In this document: positions 1 to 12,278 of the stretch, piece by piece
Layout of the letters: every line of letters begins with the position of its first letter
How positions within the stretch are numbered: position 1 is the first letter of the stretch
NCBI RefSeq assembly: GCF_947507565.1
Contig: NC_089191.1
Span: forward strand, 1,860,001 to 1,924,000
Length of the DNA: 64,000 nucleotides
From: Oscarella lobularis
Taxonomy: Eukaryota; Porifera; Homoscleromorpha; Homosclerophorida; Oscarellidae
Direction of reading: 5' to 3'
Notes under the pieces: model-generated
What the model was told of the DNA's origin: nothing
The model's database searches: none
What the model saw: only the letters and a program-made list of their open reading frames with translations
Made by a program: the position numbers and the translations under genes

Positions 1-3000
1 CCGGGAGAAACGGGTCTTCCGGGCAACCCGGGACACCAGGGAGAAGCGGGCGACAGAGTAAATTTGAATTAGCGAATAAAGTATTAGTTGAATGAGTCGT
101 CTTGGATAGGGTTTTCCGGGTCCTTCCGGTCCTATTGGCTCTCCGGGAGATGCTGGCGAACGGGTGAAGATTCTTTTTGGTTTTCTTGTTGTATTATTGA
201 ATATTTGTCTCGTCTAGGGTTCAACTGGACCTCCAGGTCCGCCTGGATATGCTGGATCGACTGGTCAAAAGGGAGAAACTGGATCGCGTGGTGGAATTGG
301 CGCTCCCGGACCTCAAGGACCGATAGTAAAGAACACTTTTCTTAACCCTTTGATTTTATCTTACTAAAATGCTACGTGTTAGGGTGATGCCGGAAAACCC
401 GGTGAAAGAGGCGATCCCGGCGAGAGAGGCGCTCCTGTATATATTACAATTATTTTTCCACAGTTGTTTTCCACTCACGTTCTTTGCTTTGCAGGGCTCA
501 CCAGGTCCAACGGGACCTCAAGGTCCTGGGGGCTTGAAGGGGCCCATAGTCAGTTCGCGCGCACATTATTCAAGTCGTTTTTCTATATACTTTACTCTTC
601 CAGGGCCCTCCCGGACCGAAAGGCGAAAAGGGTGTGAACGGTCCTCCAGGCCCACCAGTGCGTTCCCTTTATCGCGATTTTCTCCCCCCGCGTTGATTTG
701 ACTTTTGTGGTGTTGTCCTTATAGGGAAAGGATGGCGCTGAAGGAGCGCGCGGCGACGACGGAGGCGCTGGACCGAGGGCAAGTTCTTTCGTCAATATAT
801 CAGATAATTATATTTGCTTCTTTCTCCGTAGGGACTGGCGGGTCAGGCCGGTGACATTGGACCAAAAGGCGAGAAGGGAAGCGAGGTGAGTTTGATTCAG
901 TTTTGAATCTTGGGTCCATTCTGATCTTCTTCGACGTGTAGGGAACTCCCGGAGAGGCGGGAATTCCGGGCAGTAGCGGAGCACCAGGCAAAACGGTCAG
1001 AAATCATATTCTTGGACGTTTGATCTTTGCTCTGTTAATTTCATGCAGGGCAACCCGGGACCGCCTGGGCCGCCAGGACAGGCCGGTGATCAAGGAGAAC
1101 GGGTGATTATAAAGCGGACCTTTTTTGTTCTACTATATGGCCGTATTCTTAGGGACCAACTGCACCAGTTGGGCCGAGAGGAGAAACAGGTTCACCAGGA
1201 GTAGAGGTACGTCCTTTAGGAGAAGAGAGAGGAGACCGATAACGAGCGCTTGTGTTTCCACGCCACCAGGGTCCCAAGGGCGACAGAGGTTCCCCAGGTC
1301 TGGACGGACCACCAGGAACAGACGTGAGTGTCAAATCGATTGCGTGTGTGAATTTTTCATCCCGCATTGGATTTAGGGCTCGTCCGGCGAGCCTGGCGCT
1401 GCAGGAGCGCGGGGCGAGAAAGGAGATAAAGGACCGGCGGGTATGAAGGGACCTTCGGGAGATATCGGACCGAGAGGAAAAAGAGTATATAGAATACTTT
1501 CTCGTTTTATGTTTGTTGAGAGCATTTTTACTTTTTACTAGGGAGAAGAAGGTGCTCGCGGTCCCGAAGGACCTATTGGAATAAAGGGAAGCATGGTAAA
1601 TGTTTTTCTTCCTGTCTGCGTGACGTGTGTTCCAGAAGATGCGATGTATTTTTGTGCAAGGGACGACAAGGCGATTCCGGAAACCCTGGCGTGGACGGAA
1701 CACCTGGAAAACCGGTCAGTATTCGCGAATTTGTAAAAATTTTTACGGTATCAAATTCTCTGTAGGGTCCTCGAGGATCGGAAGGACAAAGGGGACCGCA
1801 GGGACCGTCAGGAAGACCGGGACCTCCTGGAAAGCGAGTAAGCTTGCTTACCAAAGGATGTTCTCCATACAATAATACCGTTTTGAATTTATTTAGGGAC
1901 CTCCTGGACCCCCGGTGAGATTTGTCTATTTTTTGATATTTTAAATTTATCCGCGTTTTTTCTGGCGCAAAGGGACCGCCTGGACCTTCGGTGAGTGTAG
2001 CCCAAATCTGTGCTGTTGTTGCGGGGTGAGACTTTTTGTTTAGGCGTCGGAGACAGGCGCTGGGCAAGGCGCGGGTACATTCAAGGACGGAACCGACCAG
2101 TACTATCTCTCGACAAAGCAAGGCTCGTTCGATCCGTTTGCGCAAGGCGAAAAGAAGGTTTGCTGGACAATGACCGTGAGTGGCTGAATTGGCTTCAAGC
2201 CTTGTTTTTTAGAACATTGAAGATTTTCCGCTTGCCGAGCCGAAGAAACCGGACGGAACGAAAGACAATCCAGCGATGAGCTGCAAGGACTTGAAGGCTT
2301 GTTATCCAGATCTAGACGACGGTACACCGAGCTCCGATGAGATAATTCCATGCACGCAATCAACGCTTTCTCTCTCTCTTTCTAGGCTACTATTGGATAG
2401 ATCCCAATGAAGGTTGCTCCTTCGATGCCGTCCACGTTTATTGCGACTTCAGTGCCGGCAATCGGACGTGCGTCAATGCAACGAACGTACGCGTTAGGAT
2501 TCGTTTTCTGCTCTCTTTGCGTGTGCAGCGTTCTTCTTTTTGTTTAGTTTGATTTCATGGGCTCCGTTTCTAAAGACACCTTGGTTAGCGACGTGAGCGG
2601 CGAAAAGGTAGGAAAAGAGAAGGGTATCTCCAGCAGCGCCACTCGAGATTGAATTCTTTTTTTTTTCTTTGCTTGACAGTTCAAATACGATGCCGGCAAA
2701 GTCCAAATGCGTTTCTTGCGAATGCTCAGCGACAGGGGCGTACAGAGTTTCACGTACTCATGCTGCGGCGCGACGCGAGAGGCCAGTTCACTGCCGGGTC
2801 GATTCCGCGGTCACGCATGCGGCGAATTCAAGCCGAGCGCACCGGAGAATGTTGAAGGCACAAAATGTCCGGTGGGTTTGCCGCGCGTTTCCTCGTTCGT
2901 TCAGCGGCGAAAGAAAATTGTATTCTATTCGTTTTAGACGCTACAATACTTGCTGATGGCCGAAGATTTGGATACGCTACCTTTGCCGGTTGTTGACTTT

Positions 3001-3060
3001 GCACCACCGAACGATTGCCGTGGCATAAAGATAGACGTTGGACGAGTGTGTTTCGCTTAA
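1..3060 (+). CDS. Fibrillar collagen alpha chain, 3' part (triple helix end plus COLFI domain)
   Basis: Extracellular-matrix structural protein; the 5' part lies outside the window. Exons of uninterrupted Gly-X-Y run 1-57 (partial), 110-163, 218-325, 383-436, 495-548, 604-657, 725-778, 832-885, 942-995, 1049-1102, 1153-1206, 1270-1323, 1377-1484, 1542-1595, 1661-1714, 1766-1837, 1897-1914 and 1973-1990. Most are exactly 54 bp, two are 108 bp, one is 72 bp and the last two only 18 bp; all begin with a Gly codon in phase 0, the ancestral fibrillar collagen layout. The C-telopeptide starts at 2044. The COLFI domain is in exons 2044-2175, 2213-2321, 2386-2486, 2548-2607, 2680-2871 and 2938-3060, with the family motifs [19 protein letters not shown] and a terminal Cys (VCFA, stop TAA at 3058). 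The intron after 778 has a GC donor. Reading frame and splice phases agree throughout, so it looks functional. Confidence 0.95.
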
Positions 3061-3524
3061 TTAATTAAATAATTAATTAACCTTGTCAGCTAGCGGGGAG
3101 AGTGGTTTTGGCAGATATTGAGTTTGCCCAATTATTTACATATTGTCAATAGAAGTGCTACTAGACTAGTAACCTAAAAATCACTCCGGACTTTTTTCAG
3201 TCGAAAGTCTTGTAAAGTATACTAGTAGGAGCTTCATCGTTTGCGGAGTCTTGCTTCAGGGCTTTCGAACGTTCGATCTTGCGGCAAAAGAGCGCCGCAA
3301 GACTGAAGCAAAAGCAACAGTCCGCGAAAGTCGACTCGTCTAATACGGGCTTTGAGAACCCCGTACTCGATTAGTTCTGGACGCCGATTTCACTCGATTC
3401 ATACGCCGATCTGAACGTAGATGGCACGCAGATTGAAGGTCTGTCAAAGTATTTTTATTGCTGCGACTGCGTGTCTGCAGTCGGCTATTTTGTTGTAAAA
3501 ATCAAGGCAAAGTCTTTTTTTTAG
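3061..3524. other. Intergenic region and outer edge of inverted duplication
   Basis: Begins just after the collagen stop with an AT-rich palindrome built from TTAATTAA. From about 3282 the sequence is matched, inverted, by roughly 41640-41815 (shared blocks around AAGACTGAAGCAAAAGCAA and GGGCTTTGAGAACCCCGTAC). This marks the outer boundary of the left arm. The part next to 3525 is probably promoter or 5'UTR of the NLR-like gene; no convincing coding exon was found. Confidence 0.55.
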
Positions 3525-6500
3525 ATGTCTACGAGAGAGCAGCGACTCATTTACGTGTTGGCCTTCAGTGTCGTGGAAAAGCGTATGCCTCTCGAAGCGG
3601 CAGCCATTGTTGAATACTTGCGACGGAGAGGCGTTCATGGGGTAAATGTCGAGAGAGGGGCCTCTTCTCGACCTGTCAACGGCGGCGAGGAGAGAGTGGG
3701 AGATGCCGTCACCATGCTTAAATCACTTTTTGAGTTGCTTTCTACGAGCAATGATAGTCGAAAGGAGCACTTCTCCGTATTTTGCTCGGCTCTTCGTCAG
3801 AATAATCCTCACGTTTGGGAAACGTGCCTTGTGCGTTTCACAGGTAAGCAAATAATTGTATTCTTCTTAGTATGATGTGTTGAATTTTTACTGATGAAGA
3901 TCTGAACGACGGAGAGTTGGACTCTATGTGCCAAGGAATGGCACGTGATCCATTTAGTTACGCTGAAGACAGTACGCATTGAAACGTCTTCGTTTATTTT
4001 CACGTCTATGGCTTCTCTTGTAGTTACCCCCTGCAGTGATGTTCAATCAGAAGTTGATATGAAAGGCGTGTCTTCTCGCAAAAGTACGTGCTGTGAATCG
4101 ATAATGGAGTTTGATAGTTTGATCGGTATTCTAAGGCTTCTTTCGTTTGGATGATCTGCCAACTGACGAAATAGAAGTAATTCATTGTCAATGTTTGGAA
4201 TCAAAGAGGACAGATGGAGCACGTGTTGGTGGTATAAGTTATAACTTATCAGATTCGTTTAAATATAGTGTATATCTGATCTAAGGGTGCAAACGGAAAA
4301 ATCTGTGCGTTCAAGAGGCCGGCAGAAGTCCACGGAAGGTGCAAAAATGTGTTCAACTGCCTAAGAAAAGACAATTTGAAGCAGACGTTTCACGAGCTAT
4401 GCTTCATTCTTCCTCGCAGTCAGGCAAGATTTTACGACCTTGTTTCTGTTCTCTGACAGGAGATGTACTGTAGGAAAACTGGATTGCAAACGTCTTCTTT
4501 GGAGAATATTGGACAATAAAAAAGAGAGGAAACACTTGCGGAATATTGCCAAGGCTAAGAGTCATTTGCATTTAGACTCACGTGAGTGAAAATTAGACCT
4601 GTCAGAAAGCAGTGAAGTTTATTTTAGGCGTTGCAACGAATGCAAGCCATGATTCATTGGAGTTTGAGAAGCGTCTCTACGAATTTTGCTGTGAAGAGAT
4701 TGGCCAATATTGGCTTCCTCTCGGGCTTCGCCTTGGCTCGTCCCTGGTCGAGCTAAGGGCTATAGGAAACGAATTTGATCGTTATGGTGACAGCTACAAG
4801 GCCTTAGCTGTCGTAAGAAAACACATGGCTGACCACGACGGTGATGCGACATTCAGCAAAATTCGAGCTATCCTCCTCGAAGTAAAACGAAGTAGCGCTA
4901 ATTATGCTGAGACCATAAAAATTCTCTCAAGTACGTGCCCATTTTGGAAGCATTTCTTCTGGCTTTATTGTCTTTTAGGTGTACCACAGACACCTCGACA
5001 ATTTTTACGGTCGTGTTTCGGAATTGGAGGCAATACAGCGTTTCTTCTGGGGCAGCCAAACCACGGAAAGTCACTTGTGCCCTATCTCTCACAAGTTACA
5101 GGTAATATTCTCCTTTATAAAGGAATTTTACTATCATGTGCTAGTATAGTTTATCTGCGGAATTGGTGGAGTTGGAAAAACACATCTTGCTATGCAATAT
5201 GCTAACTGCCAAGAAAAAGCGTATCACCCTGGTTTAGTTTGCATCAATGCCGAGTCTCCCATGACAATGGAAGCTTCTTTGCGCGAATATGTGGGAATCT
5301 TTTTTAGTTGCAATGCTAAATTTAATGAAAACGTTGTTGTGTTATAGTTTTTGTTGGAAAGGGCCAGGGGTGAGGGAAACCTCGATATGACAGGCGGAGC
5401 AACTCTTCGGCAGTTATTTTCGATATTTTATGAAAGAGCCAAGCAGAGCAATCGATTACTGATTGTGTTGGACAATGCTGACGAACTCGACACCATTGCA
5501 GATTTTCTTCCCCCATCTTCCGTTGCTTGTCATGTCTTGATTACAACTCGAACGACAGGACAAAATGAGGTTTTTCAAAGAAAGAACTCAGCTGTTCTAG
5601 TTCTTGAGACGCTTGACGAATCAGCTGCTGTCTCAGCTCTGATCGGGTTATCAGGCAAAACTAAAGAGGAGTTGTCTCGCACTGAACTTTATGCTGTGCG
5701 AAAGATTGCTATTGAGGCACCTGTTGAGGGACTTCCCATCGCTCTTAGTCATGCTGGCTCATATATACAACGTCACGACAGTGTCACTTTTACAGTTTAT
5801 TGGGAGAAACTCGTTGAAGAGAAGCGTCAACTCGAAGCGGCTTCGTTGAATTTACATACTTTTCTTCGCTATTTTCGACTCTCGCACATTGAAGATGTTT
5901 TGCTACGCATTGGCATCACAACTCCAGCCGCCTTGCTTCGTTTAAAGATTGAACGTCTTGAAATAAACTTCTTTGACAGACAATCTCTCACCAATGCCAT
6001 TGAAACACTGAACACTAGGCGCCACGCTTTCCTTACTTGGGAGATGGATATATCAGACATTGAAAAGAATTATCCGTCTGCGTATTCCGTTCTTGCGTGC
6101 TGCTCCGTTATGCTTCCCAAATCAATTCCGCAAGAGGTGATTTCTGCCGCACTTTCGACAATTCATGGCAACTCGAGGCCTCTGCGACTCGTCGAAAGTC
6201 TCAGCGCCTTGAAAAAGTACACACTATTAAAGCGAGACGAATTCAACGACGGAAGCGAAGTTTACAACTTGCACCATCTCGTTCACCGCAGCATTTTCGA
6301 AAGATTGAGAGCAAACAAAGAGGCATTGGAGTACGTGCTCGTAACCGTAGGAGACGTGATGCTAAGCTTGATGAGCAGTTGCAAGTTACCGTACGCCGGT
6401 GAGCGTAGTAGAATACATCCTCATTACTGTTCGGTGGTGAAGAGTATGATTGCTCTGCGAATGATTCCTAGCAACACTCGTCACATTCGTCTCGCTCTTA

Positions 6501-8346
6501 ATCTTAACTTTGGATTTGGCGAATATGGAATTGTGAAGGAGTTGTCTTTGATGCTAATTGCCAACGTCAACGAAATTCCATATGTGTCGGAAAGAGAAGA
6601 AAGTGAAATCGTGCGTTATTGTATGTCTCGGTGTTGAAAATGCCACTGGCGTTCTTATTCTTAAGGCGATATTTAGGTTACATATTACTGAGCTCTGTAG
6701 CTGCCTTCCAAGATGATCATACCGAAGGCAAGAAACATTTCTTTAAAGCGTTCGAAAAGAGAAGCATTGAAGATTTTACGGAGAACGAACTGGCTTCACT
6801 GCCTGATGGCGAGTGTTCTCTTATAGTTCTCAATGCTTTTTTAGGCGATTTTTCTAGGTGTAGTCGTTGCGGCAGCGCATTATGCAACCCGTCGAGACGC
6901 TGATACTATATTTAACAAAATGTCTAAGATAGAGAGACATAGAGTTGGGCTGATAAACAGTAAAAAGCACTCCTGTTTTGTTTCTATCATGTCTGCATGT
7001 TATTGTATCTATAGCGTTTTATCATATGGCAGTCGCATTCTTTCAAAGTGGTAAACTTGAAAAGTACCAAGACCTTCAAAGAGTTTTCGTCTCGTTTTCG
7101 ACTTCGCGCTCTGAACCTGCAGTAAAACTTACAGGTACAATGTAAGCATTCAAAATCCTGTTGGCTGTTTGGAGGCGCTTTTTGTAGGACTTCTTTGCCT
7201 TGCTTTCTGCATGGTATATGAGAGCAAGTATCAAGAGGCTCTTGACTACTTTAGGCAACTTATTGAATTTTATGAAGCGTTTGGCTCATATTTATCGCCA
7301 CTATCTAAAGAGATGACGGGTATGTTTTGCGTGAGTGTTAGCGTACATTGCTTGATGATTTGTGATCAGTAAATGTACGCGTGACGGCTTTTCACTGCTG
7401 CGAACGGACACGCCAATATGAACTTGGACACGAACTATTGCAGAAAGGATTGGATGAAGTTAGAGCCAGTTTATCGGCTGACGACTTTTTTTCAATTAAT
7501 TGTATGTAAATGAAAGTATATTATTAGTATCTTTCTTTGAGTTAGTTTTCTAGATCATACGATGTACGGGTACAGTCTGTATTTGCTTGGTAAGTTCACC
7601 GAGGCTGTCACTCAAATGAGGCAATGCCTCGCGGCGTGTCCTCGGTCAAGGGAAGATGAACCATTTCTAGTGAGAAGTAATTTCTTGAAAAAATATGTTT
7701 CTTTTTTAAGAATTTCTTTTCTCTAAGACGTTACGTACATTTGTATGTCACTGATTGAACTCGGAAAACGTGACGAAGTAGTTCAAACTTTGCATCAGTT
7801 TGAACATGTTTTACAAAATTTTGCTCTTGATTGCGACGACACTTTAATGAGCGCTGAGGGTAATAGACCTTTTGCTGAATTTTAATTTTAGTTTTTGGTT
7901 TACCATTGTTTTATGCAGATTGTATCTATTTGTCGGAGGTTTATGCTGCGATGGAGAAGTGGAACGAAGCTGTAGTTCTACTAAAGAACAGATTATCCAT
8001 GTACGCAAAATTCGGAACGCCACCTAGCTCTACAGCTGTTTCAAGTAAATCGGAATTTTTCGCTATACTTTTTGCTGAGAGTAAATACAGTGTCTGCTCT
8101 TCTGGCACTGTACCTGCAAAAGATGGGGTTAATTGAGGAAGCATGCATTTTGACAAAAACGGCACTTCTTCAATACAATCCAAGGCTATTTTCAGATGGC
8201 ATTACATTGTCATTACGTAAGCATTCTTCTGCACAGCAGTAGAGTACCTATAATTTTTTTCAGTTATTAGAGTACAATCAGAGTCTGCCCAAGAGTTTAG
8301 GAAAAGGCGGCGACTCTATTCTATGAAAGGCAACTGTGTATATTAA
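3525..8346 (+). CDS. NLR-like immune receptor (CARD-like, Death-like, NB-ARC, TPR), left copy with a frameshift
   Basis: Predicted cytosolic STAND ATPase of the Apaf-1/NLR type. Exon 1 (3525-3843) encodes a six-helix CARD-like fold ending FSVFCSALRQNNPHVWE. A second Death-like domain (about 4625-4940) contains YWLPLGLRLGSSLVELRAI. NB-ARC follows: Walker A GIGGVGKTHLA (near 5170), Walker B LLIVLDNAD (near 5460), sensor HVLITTR, GLPIALSHAG, and an MHD-like YNLHHLVH after a winged helix. From 6677 onward small exons encode TPR-like helical pairs (for example EALDYFRQLIEFYEAFG) to a stop near 8346; the last exon's frame is ambiguous. One intron near 6809 has a GC donor. At 5002-5006 there are five T where the right copy (36757-41569) has four; this shifts the frame just before Walker A, so the copy is either a pseudogene or carries a sequence error. 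Convergent with the Kelch gene at 9232. Confidence 0.75.
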
Positions 8347-9231
8347 CGTGGAAAAGACGTTCGCTTAATTAATAATCGAGGCTAGGTTTTTGTCGCGACG
8401 TTTAATTAATCTCTTTGTCAGATACATGCTTTGCTGTAACCAATGGCAAGAGAATCGCTTTCTTTGCTAATTTAATTAATTCTCATTTTCTCTCGACAAT
8501 ATAGATAGCATGGCAATATTTTTATCAAAGTAACTTGTATTATTTGAATCATAATTTAATATTAATTTGTATTTAGGTTTCTCTTTTGGATTCCTCTCCA
8601 AATTGAGTATGTCAATCATACGTACGACGAAACAGAAGATTACCTCAGCTCGGGAGAATACGGAGTAGTTATCAGTATGTCTCTCAGACGGGGTGAAGAA
8701 GCAAGCGCATAGGGGCGATGAAGAGCAAACGGTCGCGGTCTAAGTTTTCAAGAAGAGAAAATAAGTGAATTTTATTCTTCTTACCGGTAAGATTTATTTC
8801 TTCCCTGAAAGAGAATACGTAATGTGTAAGACACGTTCAAGATAATTGGACTGTGCATGCACCGACGCTGAACGCGACGCTCTATCAACGGCGTTAGTAA
8901 GAGAAGGCAACTTGCACGAGCTCTTTGCTGTCTTCTGGACTGCAGGGGAGAATTTCGACTAGTTGCCACGCGAATTGCAATTGCCATGGCCCATCTCCAT
9001 TACAATTGTCCTCTTATAATCATTCACTACGACATAAAATGTATGGTCAAAAAAATTCTTTTTTTTCTTATAAGCGCCACGATCCTTTCTGTGAGAGAGA
9101 AGGCCGTCACAAGGGCGAAGATGATTTTCTAATGTGCAAAGGAAATGAACCAAACTATTGCAGTAATTCGTAAATAATGTAGTAGCACTAAAACAAATTG
9201 GAGCATGCACAAACAAACGAATTCTTTCTTT
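8347..9231. other. Convergent intergenic region inside the left duplication arm
   Basis: Lies between the convergent NLR-like and Kelch genes and should hold both 3'UTRs. Blocks at about 8580-8700 and 8900-9000 recur inverted at about 36370-36500 and 36100-36190, confirming that the duplication covers the whole gene pair. AT-rich, with several TTAATTAA motifs. No gene seen. Confidence 0.6.
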
Positions 9232-11007
9232 TTAGCACACATTGAAAGTCAGTCGTCTGTCAATTGCCGCGACTCCACACCGCGAGCGCTTCTTCATGAG
9301 ACGAGGACCTTCGACGTATTGCGCTACTTCGGTGCTCATATCATACCAAAAGAACGTTTGCACATCCGAAGCTTCGTGACAAGCGCCTCGCATCACGCCA
9401 CCGACGCTATATACCTTTTCGTTATAAAAGCAGTAAGTATTGTCATAGAACCGACGAAGAGTATCGAGAAAAGGAGGACAATCCCCAAGTTTATAACGAG
9501 TCAGTTGACCGTTACGTACGTCGAGCGTTAAATGTTCAAAAGGCCTACCGGGCCGCGATAAAATTTCTCGACGTAGATGCAGACAGTTACGGTCTGCGCA
9601 CAGAAATTGAAACATGAACTCGTCGTCGTTGTCATCGTAGCCTTGAGAACAGAAAGGGACGTCTAGCCAACGATCTGCAAAGGGATCGTACTTGAAAACA
9701 TCCAAGTTCTCTCCCACCAAACCTATCAGGTTAGAACCGAGAACATAGATATGATCGTTTGATACGAGTGTTCCTTCAACTGAAACAGGCTTCGATAACG
9801 ATTGGAGAGTTGTCCAACTATTTGTCGCCGAATTGTACTGTTCGCATAGCGTGAAGTCATTCTCGCCTATATTGGATCCCATTGCATAGATGCGATTCTC
9901 GTAGACAACAACTCCTTCACCGGTTCGAGTGGACTGCATAGGGGAAACATCTCTCATCCAACAGCCCTCCGTCGAATCATATCGCTCTACGGAACGATTA
10001 CGCCAGCCTCCAATAGCATAGACACTGTTGTCGAGAGTGACAACGCCAGGACTATATCTCGCTTCATTCAACGAAGGAAACTCTTTCCAGACGTTTGATA
10101 GATGATCATAATATTCGACTGTCTTCGTTGCTGTCACGTCGTTTGGAAAGAAGCCTTTCGACTCGGTACTTACGACTCCGCCAACGGCTAAAAGAACTTT
10201 GTTTCCAAGACGACGAGTTGGTCGCGGTTCACTTGACTTCTCAAGTACGAAACGGCGATAAGATTCGTTAGCAGAAACAACGGGATGTGATAGAACAATT
10301 TCCCGTTCTGCAATGAGAGGAAATCGCACGACTTTTGAAAGTTCTTCAAAACGTGATTTCCGATTTTCCTCGTCATATTCAATCCACTGCATGACGACGT
10401 CCCACACGTCTTCCTCTCGACTCACAGCCAATTCATCCGAGGCTAATAATTGAGAGACGATTTCCAGCGAAAGACGTCGAAATTCATCCGTCTTCACCAA
10501 ATCAATAATATGAACAGCAGCAAGTCGAAGTGCTACTGATAGCAACTTCTCGCAATTGTGCTCATAAGCGAACGTCATCCATGTAAGACAATTCGATTTA
10601 TTCACGTGCTTAGCCAACCCCGTGCAGCAATAGTCGACGACATCCTCAAACAGCAGACGATCAGCAGTACAGAAAAGAGTGACGTCATTACCGGAAGTGA
10701 TTGAAATTTTTCCCGTATACGCGAAATCGACGAGGGCCTCCACGGAGGCCGAATCGACGTCGCGAAGGTGAATGCGCTCTTTGGAGCTTTCGTGCATATT
10801 TTTTGTAAACATTGTACGGAAATAGGCGCTCGCCGAAGCGAGCACGAGTCGATGAGCGGGAATTTCGACGCCGTTGTCGAGAACTAAGACGACGTCGATG
10901 AATGCTTTCGACAGACGATCATTTTGAGCAGATCGCAGCATTTCGGACGATCGTTCCGCCTTAGAAAAGGACAGGTCGTAGGTTGCTGGCCTCGTGGTGA
11001 AATCCAT
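9232..11007 (-). CDS. Intronless BTB-BACK-Kelch protein, copy A
   Basis: KLHL-type protein of 591 residues, probably a substrate adaptor for a Cullin-3 ubiquitin ligase (known role of the family; substrate unknown). From the ATG at 11007 residues about 20-130 form the BTB domain (FIDVVLVLDNGVEIPAHRLV, HESSKERIHLRDVDSASVEA). BACK follows to about 240 (VSREEDVWDVVMQWIEYDEE), then kelch blades from about 270 (VLLAVGGV, VYAIGGWRNRSVERYDS, VYSVGGVMRG). The frame is open without introns, unlike every other large gene here, which suggests descent from a retrocopy that then spread by DNA duplication. The ATG was chosen because all three paralogues align from MDF; the 5' extension begins with a non-ATG codon. 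Very similar to 22464-24242 and 34100-35866. Confidence 0.93.
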   Translation of the reverse strand: MDFTTRPATYDLSFSKAERSSEMLRSAQNDRLSKAFIDVVLVLDNGVEIPAHRLVLASASAYFRTMFTKNMHESSKERIHLRDVDSASVEALVDFAYTGKISITSGNDVTLFCTADRLLFEDVVDYCCTGLAKHVNKSNCLTWMTFAYEHNCEKLLSVALRLAAVHIIDLVKTDEFRRLSLEIVSQLLASDELAVSREEDVWDVVMQWIEYDEENRKSRFEELSKVVRFPLIAEREIVLSHPVVSANESYRRFVLEKSSEPRPTRRLGNKVLLAVGGVVSTESKGFFPNDVTATKTVEYYDHLSNVWKEFPSLNEARYSPGVVTLDNSVYAIGGWRNRSVERYDSTEGCWMRDVSPMQSTRTGEGVVVYENRIYAMGSNIGENDFTLCEQYNSATNSWTTLQSLSKPVSVEGTLVSNDHIYVLGSNLIGLVGENLDVFKYDPFADRWLDVPFCSQGYDDNDDEFMFQFLCADRNCLHLRREILSRPGRPFEHLTLDVRNGQLTRYKLGDCPPFLDTLRRFYDNTYCFYNEKVYSVGGVMRGACHEASDVQTFFWYDMSTEVAQYVEGPRLMKKRSRCGVAAIDRRLTFNVC

Positions 11008-11148
11008 GCTCTGCACGTGGCGCTTCACGTGGCTCGAGAGCGATCCCGTATAATGAAGCTAAATGATTCTGGTCCGATTGCTCATTCGCCTAGAGCTTGC
11101 GACAATGCGTTATCCAAGTCGACTAGTGACTTCAGCTAGTGTCGGATG

Positions 11149-11156
11149 TGACGTCA
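11149..11156. promoter_or_regulatory. CRE/ATF-type palindrome upstream of Kelch copy A
   Basis: TGACGTCA, about 142 bp upstream of the Kelch start codon. The same octamer sits about 135 bp upstream of copy B and about 180-215 bp upstream of copy C. Conserved placement suggests a bZIP (CREB/ATF) site; binding is inferred from the motif only. Confidence 0.45.
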
Positions 11157-12278
11157 TGGATTCGTTCGACGGTTCCCAGACTCGCCTTCGTTTTGTGGCA
11201 TTTTGTTGGACGTTGAAGAGCTGCAAATCGCTCTCCCTGTCCTTTAGGTCGAATAGGATCCAAACGAGCGTCAATTCGGTATGGAATCGCGAAAGATCAC
11301 CGTACGAAGCGATTCTTCGCGAACAAGTGACATTGTCCACAACTAATCAGGCCAATATGCCGACGCAGCGGCAGATGCGACCGAAGAAGTTCAAAGAGCG
11401 ACGACGACGAGGGTGAGATGGAAAAGGGGCCCCTTTCCCGGATCCTCGCTCTTCTAGGTCATACAGTACGAGCCGTAAATCTTTGGGAGTTTTGCCGATA
11501 AAATAAGTTCTCAAAAAAATTAATTTTTTCTTGGATAAAAAGTTCTAGAGGATTTCATTGGCTATCGCAGGCACTAATGAATAGAACCGGCTTCCGAAAA
11601 AAAAGAATGTCGCACCGTTGGATCAACCTAATGAAAATATTAATCAACATTTTTATTAGTGTACGTTCTTGAAGAATTACGTATCACCTCATGTGTCTAT
11701 CTTATAGGACAGCGTTTGCCGGATCCAGCGTGTACCAATCACGTTTCCGTGAAAGGGCTCGTCGAAAGTACTCTCCAAACGGCCATCTTTGTGTGGTAAG
11801 TGCTAATTAATTATAGCACGAAAAATTACAGCATCTACAGTTTCACACTCACAGTCTTTGAGTTGAGATAATCCTACCGAGGCTACGGAACATGTGGCAA
11901 TGAACTTTTTGCTCTGTTAGGGGCCTCATTAGGCTCCCAAATGACGTCACGGCTGCAGAACGGAGAATTTTTAAATAAGATATGGTACACGAACACGTGT
12001 TGGCACAATTTCGAAATATCTTTTTTATTCTAACTGAAGTGTGGGCGCTTTTGTTTGAAACAGGTCCTGAAATTGTGTTTGGACTTTTTGATGACGTCAC
12101 CGTGATATTGCTCTCCCATCAATACGCTTAGGTAGGAGGAATGTAGAGTACTCATATCAGCCAGAAGAGAAGACCGCCGTGTTTTATAGTCTATGAAAAT
12201 GATGGCTTGTCTCAACGTTGGTCTCTCAGCAGTCGAGGTAGACGTCTACGCATTTCTTACGTCTATTCTTATCCTTAT
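11157..12278. other. Conserved 5' flank of Kelch copy A and inner part of the left arm
   Basis: About 11160-11440 is shared with the upstream regions of copies B (22020-22320) and C (33590-33900), including a GGATCC-rich stretch next to a polyserine/arginine-like (CGA)n run. The remainder, including the block around 11700-11800 and 12090-12240, recurs inverted at 32640-33310. Short open frames here are not conserved between copies, so I see regulatory or untranslated sequence rather than a gene. Confidence 0.5.

Noticed and set aside
1149-2145. Long minus-strand open frames across the collagen gene
   Set aside because: They mirror the low-stop Gly-X-Y coding exons and cross real splice sites; no domains.
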